DNA of 64,000 nucleotides from Chryseobacterium polytrichastri (GTDB taxonomy: Bacteria; Bacteroidota; Bacteroidia; Flavobacteriales; Weeksellaceae), in the NCBI RefSeq assembly GCF_900142445.1, contig NZ_FRAV01000020.1, positions 1 to 64,000 of the forward strand. The letters are read 5' to 3'. Under the pieces are notes generated by a model that searched no databases, was not told the DNA's origin, and worked only from the letters and a program-made list of their open reading frames with translations. This document shows, in pieces, positions 16,561-25,605 of this stretch; positions within the stretch are counted from its first letter, which is position 1, and each line of letters opens with the position of its first letter. The position numbers were made by a program, and so were the translations under genes.

Positions 16561-17631
16561 TTATTTTAAAGTATTTACGTTATTTAAGTCTTCAAACGCT
16601 TTAACCAATCTTGTTGAGAAAGTTTCTTCACCTTTTCTTACCCAACCTCTTGGGTCATAGAATTTTTTGTTAGGTTTTTCTTCTCCTTCAGGGTTTCCGA
16701 TTTGAGCTCTTAAATAATCGATATTGTTAACCATGTAGTCTCTAATTCCTTCTGTATAAGCGAACTGAAGATCTGTGTCAATGTTCATTTTGATTACACC
16801 GTAATCAATTGCTTCTCTGATCTCTTCTAAAGTAGACCCTGAACCTCCGTGGAATACAAAATTCACAGGCTTTTCACCAGTTCCGAATTTCTCTTCAACA
16901 AATTTCTGAGAGTTGTCTAGGATTTTTGGAGTAAGAACCACATTTCCTGGCTTATAAACTCCGTGTACGTTACCGAATGCTGCTGCAATCGTAAAGTTAT
17001 CAGATACTGCTTTTAGTTTTTCGTAAGTATAAGCAATATCCTCAGGTTGAGTATATAATTTAGAGTTGTCTACATCAGAGTTATCTACACCATCTTCTTC
17101 CCCTCCTGTAACACCAATCTCAACTTCTAAAGTCATCTGCATTTTAGCCATTCTCTCGAAATACTTAACAGAGATTTCTAGGTTTTCTTCTAAAGATTCT
17201 TCAGAAAGATCTAGCATGTGAGAAGAGTAAAGAGATTTACCTGTCTGCTTGTAAAATTCTTCACTAGCATCCAATAATCCGTCGATCCAAGGCAATAGTT
17301 TTTTTGCACAGTGGTCTGTATGTAAAATTACAGTTGCTCCGTAAGCTTCTGCAAGAGTATGAATATGTCTAGCTCCGGCAATAGATCCTAAAATAGCTGC
17401 CTTCTGACCATCATTGCTTAATCCTTTTCCTGCGTTAAAAGCAGCTCCACCGTTAGAAAACTGAATAATAACAGGAGAGTTTAATTTTGCTGCAGTTTCC
17501 ATAACAGCATTTACATTGCTAGAACCAATTACGTTTACAGCTGGTAATGCATATTTGTTTTCTTTAGCATGCTGAAAAATATCAGTAACTAATTGACCTG
17601 TGGCAACTCCTGCCGGGAAAATTCTGCTCAT
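16561..17631 (-). CDS. fbaA: Class II fructose-bisphosphate aldolase
   Basis: A zinc-dependent glycolytic and gluconeogenic enzyme that interconverts fructose-1,6-bisphosphate with dihydroxyacetone phosphate and glyceraldehyde-3-phosphate. Zinc and substrate motifs are ILHTDHCAKKLLPW, NVHGVYKPGN and FHGGSGS. At 356 residues it belongs to the long, dimeric class IIA form like E. coli FbaA. It precedes accD on the same strand, with a 97-bp gap holding an inverted repeat, so co-transcription is possible but not certain. Confidence 0.95.
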   Translation of the reverse strand: MSRIFPAGVATGQLVTDIFQHAKENKYALPAVNVIGSSNVNAVMETAAKLNSPVIIQFSNGGAAFNAGKGLSNDGQKAAILGSIAGARHIHTLAEAYGATVILHTDHCAKKLLPWIDGLLDASEEFYKQTGKSLYSSHMLDLSEESLEENLEISVKYFERMAKMQMTLEVEIGVTGGEEDGVDNSDVDNSKLYTQPEDIAYTYEKLKAVSDNFTIAAAFGNVHGVYKPGNVVLTPKILDNSQKFVEEKFGTGEKPVNFVFHGGSGSTLEEIREAIDYGVIKMNIDTDLQFAYTEGIRDYMVNNIDYLRAQIGNPEGEEKPNKKFYDPRGWVRKGEETFSTRLVKAFEDLNNVNTLK

Positions 17632-17701
17632 GTTTTACTTTTTATATAATTTATTAGGTGTTTCTAAAATTCCTGTAAAGGTAAGAATTTTTGATAAATT
17701 G

Positions 17702-18568
17702 TTAATTTCTTTTGTCGCGCCCCCAAAGTAGTTTCTGGCGGATGGTTTCATAGAAGCTCAGATCATTAGGCTGTACCAAAAGTATCTGGAAACTTGCCTT
17801 TTTAATAATGATCTCTTTATCTGTTTCTATATGGATTAATCTTGAATCTAGAGAAAGAGAATATTGAGGCACTCTGCTTTCTACTTTGAATTTTATTTCA
17901 ACTCGGTCATTTACAACTAAGGGTCTCACATTCAGGTTGTGAGGAGCAATAGGAGTGATGACGAAGTTTTCGTTATTGGGAGAAATGATGGGTCCGCCAC
18001 AGCTTAAAGAATAAGCAGTAGAACCTGTTGGGGTAGAAACGATAACGCCGTCTCCCCAAAACACATTTAAAAATTCATCATTAATATATGAATCAACTGT
18101 TACCATGGAAGTTGTTTCTTTTCTGGAAACGGTAACATCATTTAAAGCATACGGAAAAAATTCGTCAGATCTTGGTGAAACGACCTCGATTACTGCACGA
18201 CGGCTCGTTTTTACATCACCTTTTAAAATAGCATCCAACTCTTTGAAAGCTTCTTCTTTGGTAAAACTTGCCAAAAATCCTAATCTTCCGGTGTTTACCC
18301 CAACGATAGGGATTTCCAAATCTTCAATAAAGGTTAAAGAATTTACGATTGTTCCGTCTCCACCGAAAGTGAAGAAAAGATCAACTTCTTTATCAATAAG
18401 ATCCTGTTTGTTATTAAAGGTCTCAAATATTTTTGAAAACTGAAGCGCTTCCGCCATTACCTCGTACAAAACAGATTTTACGCCTCTGCTTTCCAGTTCT
18501 GAAACAAATTTGCTTAAATATAAAAAAGTATCAAGATCTTTTTTCTGAGAATATATGGCTGCCTTCAT
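17702..18568 (-). CDS. nadK: NAD kinase
   Basis: Phosphorylates NAD to NADP using ATP or polyphosphate. The catalytic GGDGT motif appears in FTFGGDGTIVNS near residue 70, and the NAD-binding PTGSTAYSLSCGGPI near residue 180. At 288 residues it has normal length. The start lies two bases after the stop of the CBS-domain gene, so the two are co-transcribed. Confidence 0.95.
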   Translation of the reverse strand: MKAAIYSQKKDLDTFLYLSKFVSELESRGVKSVLYEVMAEALQFSKIFETFNNKQDLIDKEVDLFFTFGGDGTIVNSLTFIEDLEIPIVGVNTGRLGFLASFTKEEAFKELDAILKGDVKTSRRAVIEVVSPRSDEFFPYALNDVTVSRKETTSMVTVDSYINDEFLNVFWGDGVIVSTPTGSTAYSLSCGGPIISPNNENFVITPIAPHNLNVRPLVVNDRVEIKFKVESRVPQYSLSLDSRLIHIETDKEIIIKKASFQILLVQPNDLSFYETIRQKLLWGRDKRN

Positions 18569-18570
18569 GT

Positions 18571-19221
18571 TTAAATTTCTATGAATTTTTGTAAAAACCC
18601 GAACCTGTCTTTAAACAGATCAGATTTTTCATCAGAATAGAATTTTTCTACAATTCTATAATCATAACGGTCAAAAGTTGCGTCTATCGAGCCCAGATTT
18701 TCATTGCTGATCTTTATGGTCACATGAATCACTTCGTCGGACATAAAGCTGATGAATCCGCCATAAAATTTAGAGTTGTTGCTCTCAATAATATTGGCAA
18801 TTTCTGTCATTGAATATTTTCTGGCAGGGGTTTCAATCGTAAGGATAGCTCCTAGCTCCGAAAACAGCGGATATTTAGACAAATCCTGGAAAATGTCTTC
18901 ACAGCCGATGTATCCCAAATACTTTTCACTTTTACTGATAACAGGAACGATATTAGCATTGAAGGTATAAAACAAACGAATGCTGTCCATAATATTGTTA
19001 TCTTCTAAAATAGCGAATCGCTCGATCTGATGTTCAAGATCTTTCAGGGTTCCTTCTTCTTCATAAAGGAAATCTTGCGCAATTGCACCGTAAAAGTGAT
19101 GGGATTTTTTAACGAAGACATGGGAATATCCAAAGTCCTCTAACATGTTTCTTGCTGATTCTATTGAGTCAGTCAAGCTAAAACACGGGAAATCTTTTGA
19201 GATATAGTCCTTGATAAACAT
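18571..19221 (-). CDS. CBS-domain protein co-transcribed with nadK
   Basis: The N-terminal part (about 1-130) has the shape of a CBS pair, an adenine-nucleotide sensor: SLTDSIESARNMLEDFGYSHVFV and a second unit around NIVPVISKSEKYLGYIGCEDI. The remaining 80 residues resemble an ACT-like strand-helix domain, as in AcuB-type proteins. It has no membrane segment. Pairing with nadK, two bases downstream, suggests a link to NAD(P) or adenylate status, but no ligand can be assigned from sequence. Confidence 0.78.
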   Translation of the reverse strand: MFIKDYISKDFPCFSLTDSIESARNMLEDFGYSHVFVKKSHHFYGAIAQDFLYEEEGTLKDLEHQIERFAILEDNNIMDSIRLFYTFNANIVPVISKSEKYLGYIGCEDIFQDLSKYPLFSELGAILTIETPARKYSMTEIANIIESNNSKFYGGFISFMSDEVIHVTIKISNENLGSIDATFDRYDYRIVEKFYSDEKSDLFKDRFGFLQKFIEI

Positions 19222-19306
19222 TGTGCTAATTTATAAAAAATTAAACGAAACTTTTTCTGAAAACCTATATTTTTTTTGGGAAAAATAAAAAAACCAATTT
19301 TAAAAT

Positions 19307-19336
19307 TTGTTCGCGACGAAAAAAAAAGTATCTTTG
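19307..19336 (+). promoter_or_regulatory. Orphan consensus promoter
   Basis: TTG (19307-19309), 19 bp, then TATCTTTG (19329-19336) is a full match to the Bacteroidetes promoter. It points rightward into a gap where both flanking genes run leftward. The predicted start point is about 19343. Confidence 0.7.
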
Positions 19337-19342
19337 TCGCCT

Positions 19343-19408
19343 TTCATTTTTACTTTTTATTAGATTTATTTCAAACTGCACTGTCTTTTAGACATATGCA
19401 GTTTTTTT
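19343..19408 (+). ncRNA. Candidate small RNA, about 66 nt
   Basis: A consensus promoter lies just upstream, and a strong intrinsic terminator (19373-19408) ends the unit. The 5' half is U-rich and unstructured; the 3' half is the terminator hairpin. No plausible protein is encoded between start and terminator. The 3' end overlaps the last bases of the leftward TrmH-type gene. I know of no named RNA family that fits. Expression is inferred only from these signals. Confidence 0.4.
19373..19408 (+). terminator. Intrinsic terminator of the candidate small RNA
   Basis: AAACTGCA (19373-19380) pairs with TGCAGTTT (19397-19404), and an inner GTCT/AGAC stem extends the hairpin. Seven T residues begin within the second arm on the plus strand. 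On the minus strand the hairpin lacks a T-run, so it suits rightward transcription better than the converging gene. Confidence 0.75.
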
Positions 19409-19937
19409 ATTTTAGGGCTTTTGTGAACTCCCACATCACGATTCCTCCACATACGCTCACATTTAAAGAATGCTTGGTTCCCAACTGAGGAATCTCTAAG
19501 AATGTATCAATATTTTCCAATGCTTCATCGCTAATACCTTCTACTTCGTTTCCTAGAATTAACGCATATTTCTTTGTCTTATCAATGGTGTAATCTGTAA
19601 TCATCTGGCTGTTTGATGTTTGTTCAATGCCAATGATTTCAAATCCTTTACTTTTAAGATCACTAATGGTTGTGTTAATATCGCTTTCATGGCTCCAATC
19701 AACACTTTCGGTTGCGCCTAATGCCGCTTTATGAATTTCACGGTGGGGCGGTTGTGGAGTAATTCCGCACAGAATAATTTTTTCAATTAAAAATGCATCT
19801 GCCGTTCTGAAGGTAGCACCCACGTTGTGCATACTTCTTATATTATCTAAAATAATGATTAAAGGAATTTTCTCAACTTTTTTGAATGTTTCTACATCTA
19901 TTCTGTTAAGTTCTTCCAGTTTTAATTTGTGTACCAA
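19407..19937 (-). CDS. TrmH/SpoU family RNA methyltransferase
   Basis: A SAM-dependent 2'-O-ribose methyltransferase of the SPOUT fold, acting on tRNA or rRNA. The three family motifs are present: NIRSMHNVGATFRTAD (motif 1, with Asn-Arg), LILGNEVEGISDE (motif 2) and IPQLGTKHSLNVSVCGGI (motif 3). At 176 residues it is the compact form without an N-terminal substrate-binding domain. The target nucleotide cannot be told. The predicted rightward small RNA ends within its stop-codon region. Confidence 0.88.
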   Translation of the reverse strand: MVHKLKLEELNRIDVETFKKVEKIPLIIILDNIRSMHNVGATFRTADAFLIEKIILCGITPQPPHREIHKAALGATESVDWSHESDINTTISDLKSKGFEIIGIEQTSNSQMITDYTIDKTKKYALILGNEVEGISDEALENIDTFLEIPQLGTKHSLNVSVCGGIVMWEFTKALK

Positions 19938-20240
19938 TGTATTGTGTTGTTGAAATTAATTTTATGTCTTTATAAACTTTCTTCTACTTAATAATAAACT
20001 CATATCTGTTTCTATTATTATCTACGAACTTCATTTCTCTTTGGATTTTGCTTACTAGATAAGCTGTTTTCATTGAATATCTTGTTGATAATTGAGCTTT
20101 TATCTTTATTAAGAAGTTTCCTTTAGTCCTCTAATTTATCAAAATTATCATTAAAAAAGGTATTAATGGCTTCAGAATATAAATTAAAGGTTAGTCTAAA
20201 CTCATTATAATAAGGATTGCCCTCCCTAAAGTATGTCTTT
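19938..20240. other. 303-bp gap with possible gene remnants
   Basis: No intact gene is seen. On the minus strand one frame is open for about 40 codons (20225 down to 20127), is interrupted by one stop and then continues for about 33 codons. An overlapping frame encodes a 29-residue peptide (19984-20073). The pieces could be a decayed gene or AT-rich chance; no family is recognised. Confidence 0.25.
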
Positions 20241-21122
20241 TTATTTTTTCAAGCCCATGATCTGATGAACGTTTTTTTCAATATTCTGAGCCAACGCTTC
20301 CATCGGAATATCATTTTCATCATTATTAAAAGGGTCTTCAATTTCTTCTGCAATCATTTCAAGACTCATCAACACATAATAAACAAAAACGGTCAATGGA
20401 ATCATGAAAAGGCCAATAGTAATGACATAGGCAATGGGCAATGCAAAAACATAAAGAATAATGAACTTCTTGATAAATGAAGAGTAAGAATAGGGAATTG
20501 GGGTGTTTTTAATTCTCTCACATCCTCCACAAACATCTAGAAAACCCGAAAGTTGAGTGTCGAGATACAATATTTCAATCTCCGATATTTTACCTTCTTT
20601 TTTTAATTGACTGAGCTTGTGAGTGAGCAGTATAATTATTTCAGACGGACCGTGATGCTTCAATGATTTTTCAATTTCAGAATAATCTTCGTCCAAAGCC
20701 AGCCTTGTAGATTCTTTAGAAAGGTGCTTGGCTAAAAAGTGCGGAAAGAACTTTAGATATCTTGCAATTTGTTCAGCATCTTGCCTGTCATTTATTAATA
20801 TGTTATTAATCTTCACTGCAAAATTTCGGGTGTCGTTTACCAATTTTCCCCAAAGCTTTCTTCCTTCCCACCATCTGTCATACGCCGTATTTGTCCTGAA
20901 AACCAATAATAAAGAAAGAACAAATCCTAATAAAGAATGAATCATCCCTACGTTGCTAACTCCGGATTTTGAAGTAAGATGAAGGTATTCTACTTCTAAA
21001 TATTGGATTCCCCAAGAATATAATCCCACAAGAATCATACTTGGGAAAAGAATCTTCAGCGTATCACTTTTATGTAAACTGAAAAGGATTTTAAGGAAAT
21101 GCTTGGTATTGTAGGCTCTCAT
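20241..21122 (-). CDS. Bestrophin family membrane channel protein
   Basis: A homologue of bestrophin anion or cation channels (bacterial YneE type). The N-terminal half has membrane helices at about 25-45 and 58-78 and the conserved FRTNTAYDRWWEGRKLWGKLVNDTRN. Two further helices lie near 220-260, with FIILYVFALPIAYVITIGLF. At 293 residues it has normal length. It has its own -7 box and no functional partner beside it. Ion selectivity cannot be predicted. Confidence 0.88.
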   Translation of the reverse strand: MRAYNTKHFLKILFSLHKSDTLKILFPSMILVGLYSWGIQYLEVEYLHLTSKSGVSNVGMIHSLLGFVLSLLLVFRTNTAYDRWWEGRKLWGKLVNDTRNFAVKINNILINDRQDAEQIARYLKFFPHFLAKHLSKESTRLALDEDYSEIEKSLKHHGPSEIIILLTHKLSQLKKEGKISEIEILYLDTQLSGFLDVCGGCERIKNTPIPYSYSSFIKKFIILYVFALPIAYVITIGLFMIPLTVFVYYVLMSLEMIAEEIEDPFNNDENDIPMEALAQNIEKNVHQIMGLKK

Positions 21123-21139
21123 AAATTTCGTTAGTCTTA

Positions 21140-21147
21140 CAAAGATA
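21140..21147 (-). promoter_or_regulatory. -7 box TATCTTTG for the bestrophin gene
   Basis: Minus-strand TATCTTTG, 17 nt upstream of the start codon at 21122. No -33 TTG at the usual distance. Confidence 0.5.
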
Positions 21148-21200
21148 AAATTTTCATTTTTGCATACTTTATATAAAACTTAAAATATGTTTAAAATAGC

Positions 21201-21731
21201 TTAGATATTAAGAAGACCAAAGATTTTAGCATCAACAAATTTTCCTTTTTCAAAGAAGAAATCACGCATCGTTCCTTCTTCACTAAAGCCTAGGGAAAGC
21301 AACAGTTTTTCAGAAGATATATTCGCAGGATCAATAAAAGCTTCTACACGGTGAAGTTTCATTGTTTCAAGTCCGAAGATCAAAATGGGAAGAATGGCTT
21401 CTTTCATATAGGATTTCTTCCAGAATTTTGGGTTCAATTCATACCCAATTTCAGCTTTAAAATGCTCTTTATGCCAATTGTGATAGCCACAAGTTCCAAT
21501 AACTTTCTTTTCTGATTTTAATTCTATGGCCCACCGGAAACCCTTTCCTTCCTCAAATTCTTTATTAAAAAGCTGAATAACATTTTCAGCATCTTCTAAT
21601 GTTTTAAAGGTTTCAAGATCATAATATTCCATGACTTCATCTAAAGAAAAGTATTCAAACAAATCTTTGGTGTCATGAAGGGTCAATTGTCTTAAAAGCA
21701 ATCTTTCAGTTTCTAAGATGGGATAGGTCAT
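21201..21731 (-). CDS. GNAT family N-acetyltransferase (RimJ/RimL type)
   Basis: A predicted acetyl-CoA-dependent N-acetyltransferase. ETERLLLRQLTLHDTKDLFEYF is the RimJ-like opening, and IGYELNPKFWKKSYMKEA near residue 100 is the cofactor region. RVEAFIDPANISSEKLLLSLGF near residue 130 is the conserved last strand-helix. At 176 residues it has normal length. It is a separate paralogue of the GNAT gene at 5.5 kb. The substrate is unknown. Confidence 0.85.
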   Translation of the reverse strand: MTYPILETERLLLRQLTLHDTKDLFEYFSLDEVMEYYDLETFKTLEDAENVIQLFNKEFEEGKGFRWAIELKSEKKVIGTCGYHNWHKEHFKAEIGYELNPKFWKKSYMKEAILPILIFGLETMKLHRVEAFIDPANISSEKLLLSLGFSEEGTMRDFFFEKGKFVDAKIFGLLNI

Positions 21732-21853
21732 TGTTTCTATTTTACTGAAAATTACAATAAATATTTTATTGGAGAAATAAATTAATGTGAACTCTTAAAT
21801 TTTCAGAAAAAACATTAATTCTAAAACAATTTCCTAACCCTGAATTTATTCTT

Positions 21854-21861
21854 TAAATTTG
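21854..21861 (+). promoter_or_regulatory. -7 box TAAATTTG for mutS
   Basis: TAAATTTG matches TAnnTTTG, 16 nt before the mutS start codon at 21878. No clear -33 TTG. Confidence 0.5.
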
Positions 21862-21877
21862 GGGCTCATTTTTTATT

Positions 21878-24463
21878 ATGGCTAAAGCAAAGAAAGAAAC
21901 CCCGTTAATGACGCAGTATAATACCATCAAGGCGAAATATCCTGATGCGCTTTTATTATTTAGGGTAGGGGATTTTTATGAAACTTTCGGGCAGGATGCC
22001 GTTAGAACTTCCCAGATTTTAGGAATTGTTTTAACCAAAAGAGCAAATGGAGACGGTCATATAGAATTGGCCGGATTTCCGCATCATTCTGTAGATTCTT
22101 ATTTGCCAAAGTTGGTGAGAGCAGGACTTCGTGTGGCAATTTGCGACCAATTGGAAGATCCTAAAACCGTAAAAGGAATTGTAAAAAGAGGTGTGACCGA
22201 GTTGGTTACGCCGGGAGTTACGTTCAATGATCAGGTTTTAAATTCAAAAAAGAATAATTTTCTGCTTTCTCTTCATAAAGAAAAAGAGAAATACGGAATC
22301 GCTTTGGTGGATGTTTCAACAGGTGAGTTTTTGGTGAGTGAAGGAAATTTAGATAAAATACTTCATATTGTCAATACTTTTGATCCCAGTGAGATCATTT
22401 ATCAGAGAAGTGTTCAGCTTCCGGAGCAGCTTAAAAATAAAAGTGCTTTCAAACTGGAAGACTGGGCGTATCAATATAATTTTGGTTACGAAAAGCTGAC
22501 GAATCATTTTAAAACCAATTCTTTGAAAGGTTTTGGTATTGAAAATTATCAATTGGCCATTGCTGCGGCAGGCGCTATCTTTGCTTATCTGGTTGAAGAT
22601 ACGCATCATAATTTATTAGCTCATATTACAAAAATTCAGGTGATTCCTCAGGAGGATTTCTTGATGATGGATAATTTCACGCTGAGAAACCTGGAAATTG
22701 TTTATCCAAGCAATCCACAAGGAAAATCATTATTAGATATAATCGACAAAACTTCAACTCCGATGGGAGGAAGGCTGTTGAGAAGAAGAATTATACTTCC
22801 TTTAAAATCAGTATATGAAATTGGAAGAAGGCTTTCTTTAATTGATTTTTTAAATGAAAACGATAATCTGAAATACGAAATTTCCCAATTATTAAAGGCG
22901 ATTTCCGACTTAGATAGATTAATGGGGAAACTGGCTGCCGAAAAGATCTCTCCTAGAGAATTAGGACATTTGCGCCAGAGTTTAATTAATATTCATAAAA
23001 TTAAGGCATTGCTTCATCCTCATGCAGATGTTTTGGCTTGGCTTCAGCCGTTGTCTGATTTAGATGAATTAATTAAATCTTTACAAAATTCGCTTAATGA
23101 AGAGCTTCCGGTAAGTTTGGCGAAAGGAAATGTGATTAAAAATGGCATTTCTGAAGAGCTGGATATGTTGAGAGGACTTCAAAATAAAGGAAGAGGTTTT
23201 CTTGATGATATGTGCCAGCGAGAAATCGAAAGAACGGGAATTACAAGCCTTAAAATTGATTTTAACAATGTTTTCGGATACTATATTGAAGTTCGAAATA
23301 CCCATAAAGATAAAGTTCCGAGCGATTGGTTGAGAAAACAAACGTTGGTGAACGCGGAACGTTATATCACCGAAGAATTAAAAGAATATGAAAGCCAGAT
23401 TCTTGGCGCTGAAGAAAAAATCAGTGTTTTAGAAAATCAACTGTACAGAAGTGTATGCTCTGAAACAATGGTTTACATGGATCAGATTCAAGAGAATTCT
23501 AACATTATTGCACAATTGGATGTAGCGGTTGGTTTATCTGAACTGGCTGTTTCTGAAAGTTATACCAAACCTATTTTAACGGAAACTTTTGCGATTGATC
23601 TAAAAGAGGCAAGGCATCCAATTATTGAAAATGCACTTCCGTTGGGAGAAAAATATATTCCAAATGATATTTATTTAGATAAAGATTCTCAGCAGATTAT
23701 CATGGTTACGGGACCCAACATGGCCGGTAAATCTGCAATTCTTCGTCAGACTGCTATTGTTTGTCTATTAGCACAAATCGGAAGTTTTGTTCCTGCTAAG
23801 CATGCTGAAATTGGAGTGTTAGACAAGATTTTTACAAGAGTAGGAGCAACGGATAATATCTCAGCTGGAGAATCAACTTTCATGGTTGAGATGAACGAAG
23901 CTGCCAATATTTTGAATAATATTTCAGACCGAAGTTTAATTTTATTAGACGAAATAGGTCGTGGAACTTCAACATATGATGGGGTTTCCATAGCTTGGGC
24001 GATTGCTGAATATCTGCATCAACATCCTACACAAGCTAAAACATTGTTTGCCACGCATTATCATGAATTAAATGAAATGACGGTGAATTTCGAGCGTGTA
24101 AAAAACTTCCACGTTTCTATTCAGGAGAACAAAGGAAATATCATTTTCCTGAGAAAATTAGTTCCTGGAGGAAGTGAGCATAGTTTCGGTATCCATGTGG
24201 CGAAATTAGCAGGAATGCCGGCAAAAGTGGTGAATAGAGCCAATGAGATCCTGAAAACGCTGGAAGCAAGCCGTTCTCAAAGCAGCTCTTCTGAAAGCAT
24301 TAAAAAGGTAACGGAAGAAAACATGCAACTTTCGTTCTTCCAATTAGATGATCCTGTGTTGGAAAATATCCGTGAAGAACTGACGAAAATAGATATCAAT
24401 ACCTTGACGCCGATTGAAGCTTTAATGAAGCTGAACTCTATTAAAAAGATGATTGGGAAATAA
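21878..24463 (+). CDS. mutS: DNA mismatch repair protein MutS
   Basis: Recognises mismatches and short loops and starts repair with MutL. The mismatch-contact motif lies in FRVGDFYETFGQDA (Phe-Tyr-Glu, near residue 34). The ATPase carries Walker A GPNMAGKSA near residue 613 and Walker B/ABC-signature segments around STFMVEMNE and LILLDEIGRGTSTYDG. At 861 residues it is full length. The C-terminus ends in the usual helix pair. The gene is alone, with mutL absent from the window. Confidence 0.97.
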   Translation: MAKAKKETPLMTQYNTIKAKYPDALLLFRVGDFYETFGQDAVRTSQILGIVLTKRANGDGHIELAGFPHHSVDSYLPKLVRAGLRVAICDQLEDPKTVKGIVKRGVTELVTPGVTFNDQVLNSKKNNFLLSLHKEKEKYGIALVDVSTGEFLVSEGNLDKILHIVNTFDPSEIIYQRSVQLPEQLKNKSAFKLEDWAYQYNFGYEKLTNHFKTNSLKGFGIENYQLAIAAAGAIFAYLVEDTHHNLLAHITKIQVIPQEDFLMMDNFTLRNLEIVYPSNPQGKSLLDIIDKTSTPMGGRLLRRRIILPLKSVYEIGRRLSLIDFLNENDNLKYEISQLLKAISDLDRLMGKLAAEKISPRELGHLRQSLINIHKIKALLHPHADVLAWLQPLSDLDELIKSLQNSLNEELPVSLAKGNVIKNGISEELDMLRGLQNKGRGFLDDMCQREIERTGITSLKIDFNNVFGYYIEVRNTHKDKVPSDWLRKQTLVNAERYITEELKEYESQILGAEEKISVLENQLYRSVCSETMVYMDQIQENSNIIAQLDVAVGLSELAVSESYTKPILTETFAIDLKEARHPIIENALPLGEKYIPNDIYLDKDSQQIIMVTGPNMAGKSAILRQTAIVCLLAQIGSFVPAKHAEIGVLDKIFTRVGATDNISAGESTFMVEMNEAANILNNISDRSLILLDEIGRGTSTYDGVSIAWAIAEYLHQHPTQAKTLFATHYHELNEMTVNFERVKNFHVSIQENKGNIIFLRKLVPGGSEHSFGIHVAKLAGMPAKVVNRANEILKTLEASRSQSSSSESIKKVTEENMQLSFFQLDDPVLENIREELTKIDINTLTPIEALMKLNSIKKMIGK

Positions 24464-24477
24464 TTTTAAACTGAAGG

Positions 24478-24903
24478 CTATTTGTCAAAACTCATTGTTA
24501 AAGGAACTCGGAATCTATAGCGAACTTTTTGTCCGTTAATTTCAGCTGGAATCCATTTTTCTTTAATTTTTGAAGCAGCTCTAATTACTTCTTCATTAAA
24601 GCTTTGATTGTTTCCGGTTGCTTTTATATCAATTATAGAGCCTGCCTTATCAATTATAAAAACAAGTTCACAGCTCATATTTTCGTCTCCAATTATTTTT
24701 TTACCTCTTACATTTGTTGCAAGCATTTGTTTAAATACATTGAGACCTTTCGGAAATTCTGCTGATTTTTCAACATCGGGAAATTTTTTTTCAGAAGATT
24801 TTTCAAGAATAAGTTCATTAAGCTCCTCTGTTCCTTTTACGGATTCTTGTCCAAAAACATGCGAACCTAATATGATGCTAAGAAAGAATAATATTTTCTT
24901 CAT
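24478..24903 (-). CDS. Secreted TonB C-terminal-domain protein
   Basis: A signal peptide (MKKILFFLSIILGSHVFGQ) is followed by a short linker and a TonB-type C-terminal domain with LVFIDKAGSIIDIKATGNN and IKEKWIPAEINGQKVRYRFRVPL. Classic TonB keeps an uncleaved N-terminal anchor and a long Pro-rich spacer; both are missing. I used the ATG at 24903 rather than 24921 because the signal peptide begins there. It follows a similar gene by 27 bp (from 24931) and was probably duplicated from it. The role is unknown. Confidence 0.75.
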   Translation of the reverse strand: MKKILFFLSIILGSHVFGQESVKGTEELNELILEKSSEKKFPDVEKSAEFPKGLNVFKQMLATNVRGKKIIGDENMSCELVFIIDKAGSIIDIKATGNNQSFNEEVIRAASKIKEKWIPAEINGQKVRYRFRVPLTMSFDK

Positions 24904-24930
24904 TATTAAAGTTTTTTGCAAAAATAAACT

Positions 24931-25377
24931 TTAATATTTCTTCAACGACAGAGGAAAGGTATATAAATAACGAACAGGTTCATTATTTATCATTGCAGGT
25001 TTCCATTTTACAAACATTCTTCTGATGGCAGTTTCGGCGGCCTCTGAATGCTTTTTATCATCTCCGGTGGCAGTTACATATCGTACATAACCATTTTTTT
25101 CAACGATAAAATAGACTCGGGTGTCAATTTTCTTTGAGTCAACATCAATAATATCCATGTTGTCTGCAAATTTTCTATGGAAAGCATCCATTCCTCCAGG
25201 GAATTCCGGTGCCTTATCTGCTTGAGTTACGACACCATCTAAATTCATTTTTGATTTTAACACCACATAATTTGGAATTGCAGACCCATTTTTTGAAGGG
25301 ATCTTATTTGTCATAATTCCTTGCCCAAATATTAATATGCATAAAAACGCTCCAAGAAATAAAAATGTTTTTTTCAT
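24931..25377 (-). CDS. Secreted TonB C-terminal-domain protein, paralogue
   Basis: Same plan as the neighbour at 24478-24903: signal peptide (about 1-19, LCILIFGQ), short linker, then a TonB-like domain with RVYFIVEKNGYVRYVTATGDDKKHSEAAE and VKWKPAMINNEPVRYLYTFPL. At 148 residues it lacks the membrane anchor and the spacer. The two genes are in one orientation and likely one transcript. Possible roles include periplasmic binding to peptidoglycan or receptors, but this is inference. Confidence 0.75.
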   Translation of the reverse strand: MKKTFLFLGAFLCILIFGQGIMTNKIPSKNGSAIPNYVVLKSKMNLDGVVTQADKAPEFPGGMDAFHRKFADNMDIIDVDSKKIDTRVYFIVEKNGYVRYVTATGDDKKHSEAAETAIRRMFVKWKPAMINNEPVRYLYTFPLSLKKY

Positions 25378-25549
25378 AACTATTTTTTTTCGTTAAAAAG
25401 ATGTGCGTTTTAGTAAAAGCAAAAAGAGAGCCTAAATTATAAACGATTGTATTCGTAAGTCGTTATTTCTGTTGAGTATAGTGTTTAGTTGTGGGTGTTT
25501 TGTTTCCTAGTGAGGGGTGTATCATTTTATTCAATAATTAATCAAAACC

Positions 25550-25578
25550 AAAAAAATGACACCAAAAATGATGTCATT
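25550..25578 (-). terminator. Terminator after the 47-residue peptide gene
   Basis: On the minus strand AATGAC and GTCATT form the base of a hairpin that is followed by a run of T. It lies 28 nt past the stop codon of the peptide gene. Confidence 0.7.
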
Positions 25579-25605
25579 ATAAGTTTAATAAATTACGTTT
25601 AAATA

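Noticed and set aside
19276..19488. 70-residue plus-strand frame across the candidate small RNA
   Set aside because: It starts before the promoter, runs through the terminator and into the antisense of the TrmH-type gene; there is no protein-like pattern.
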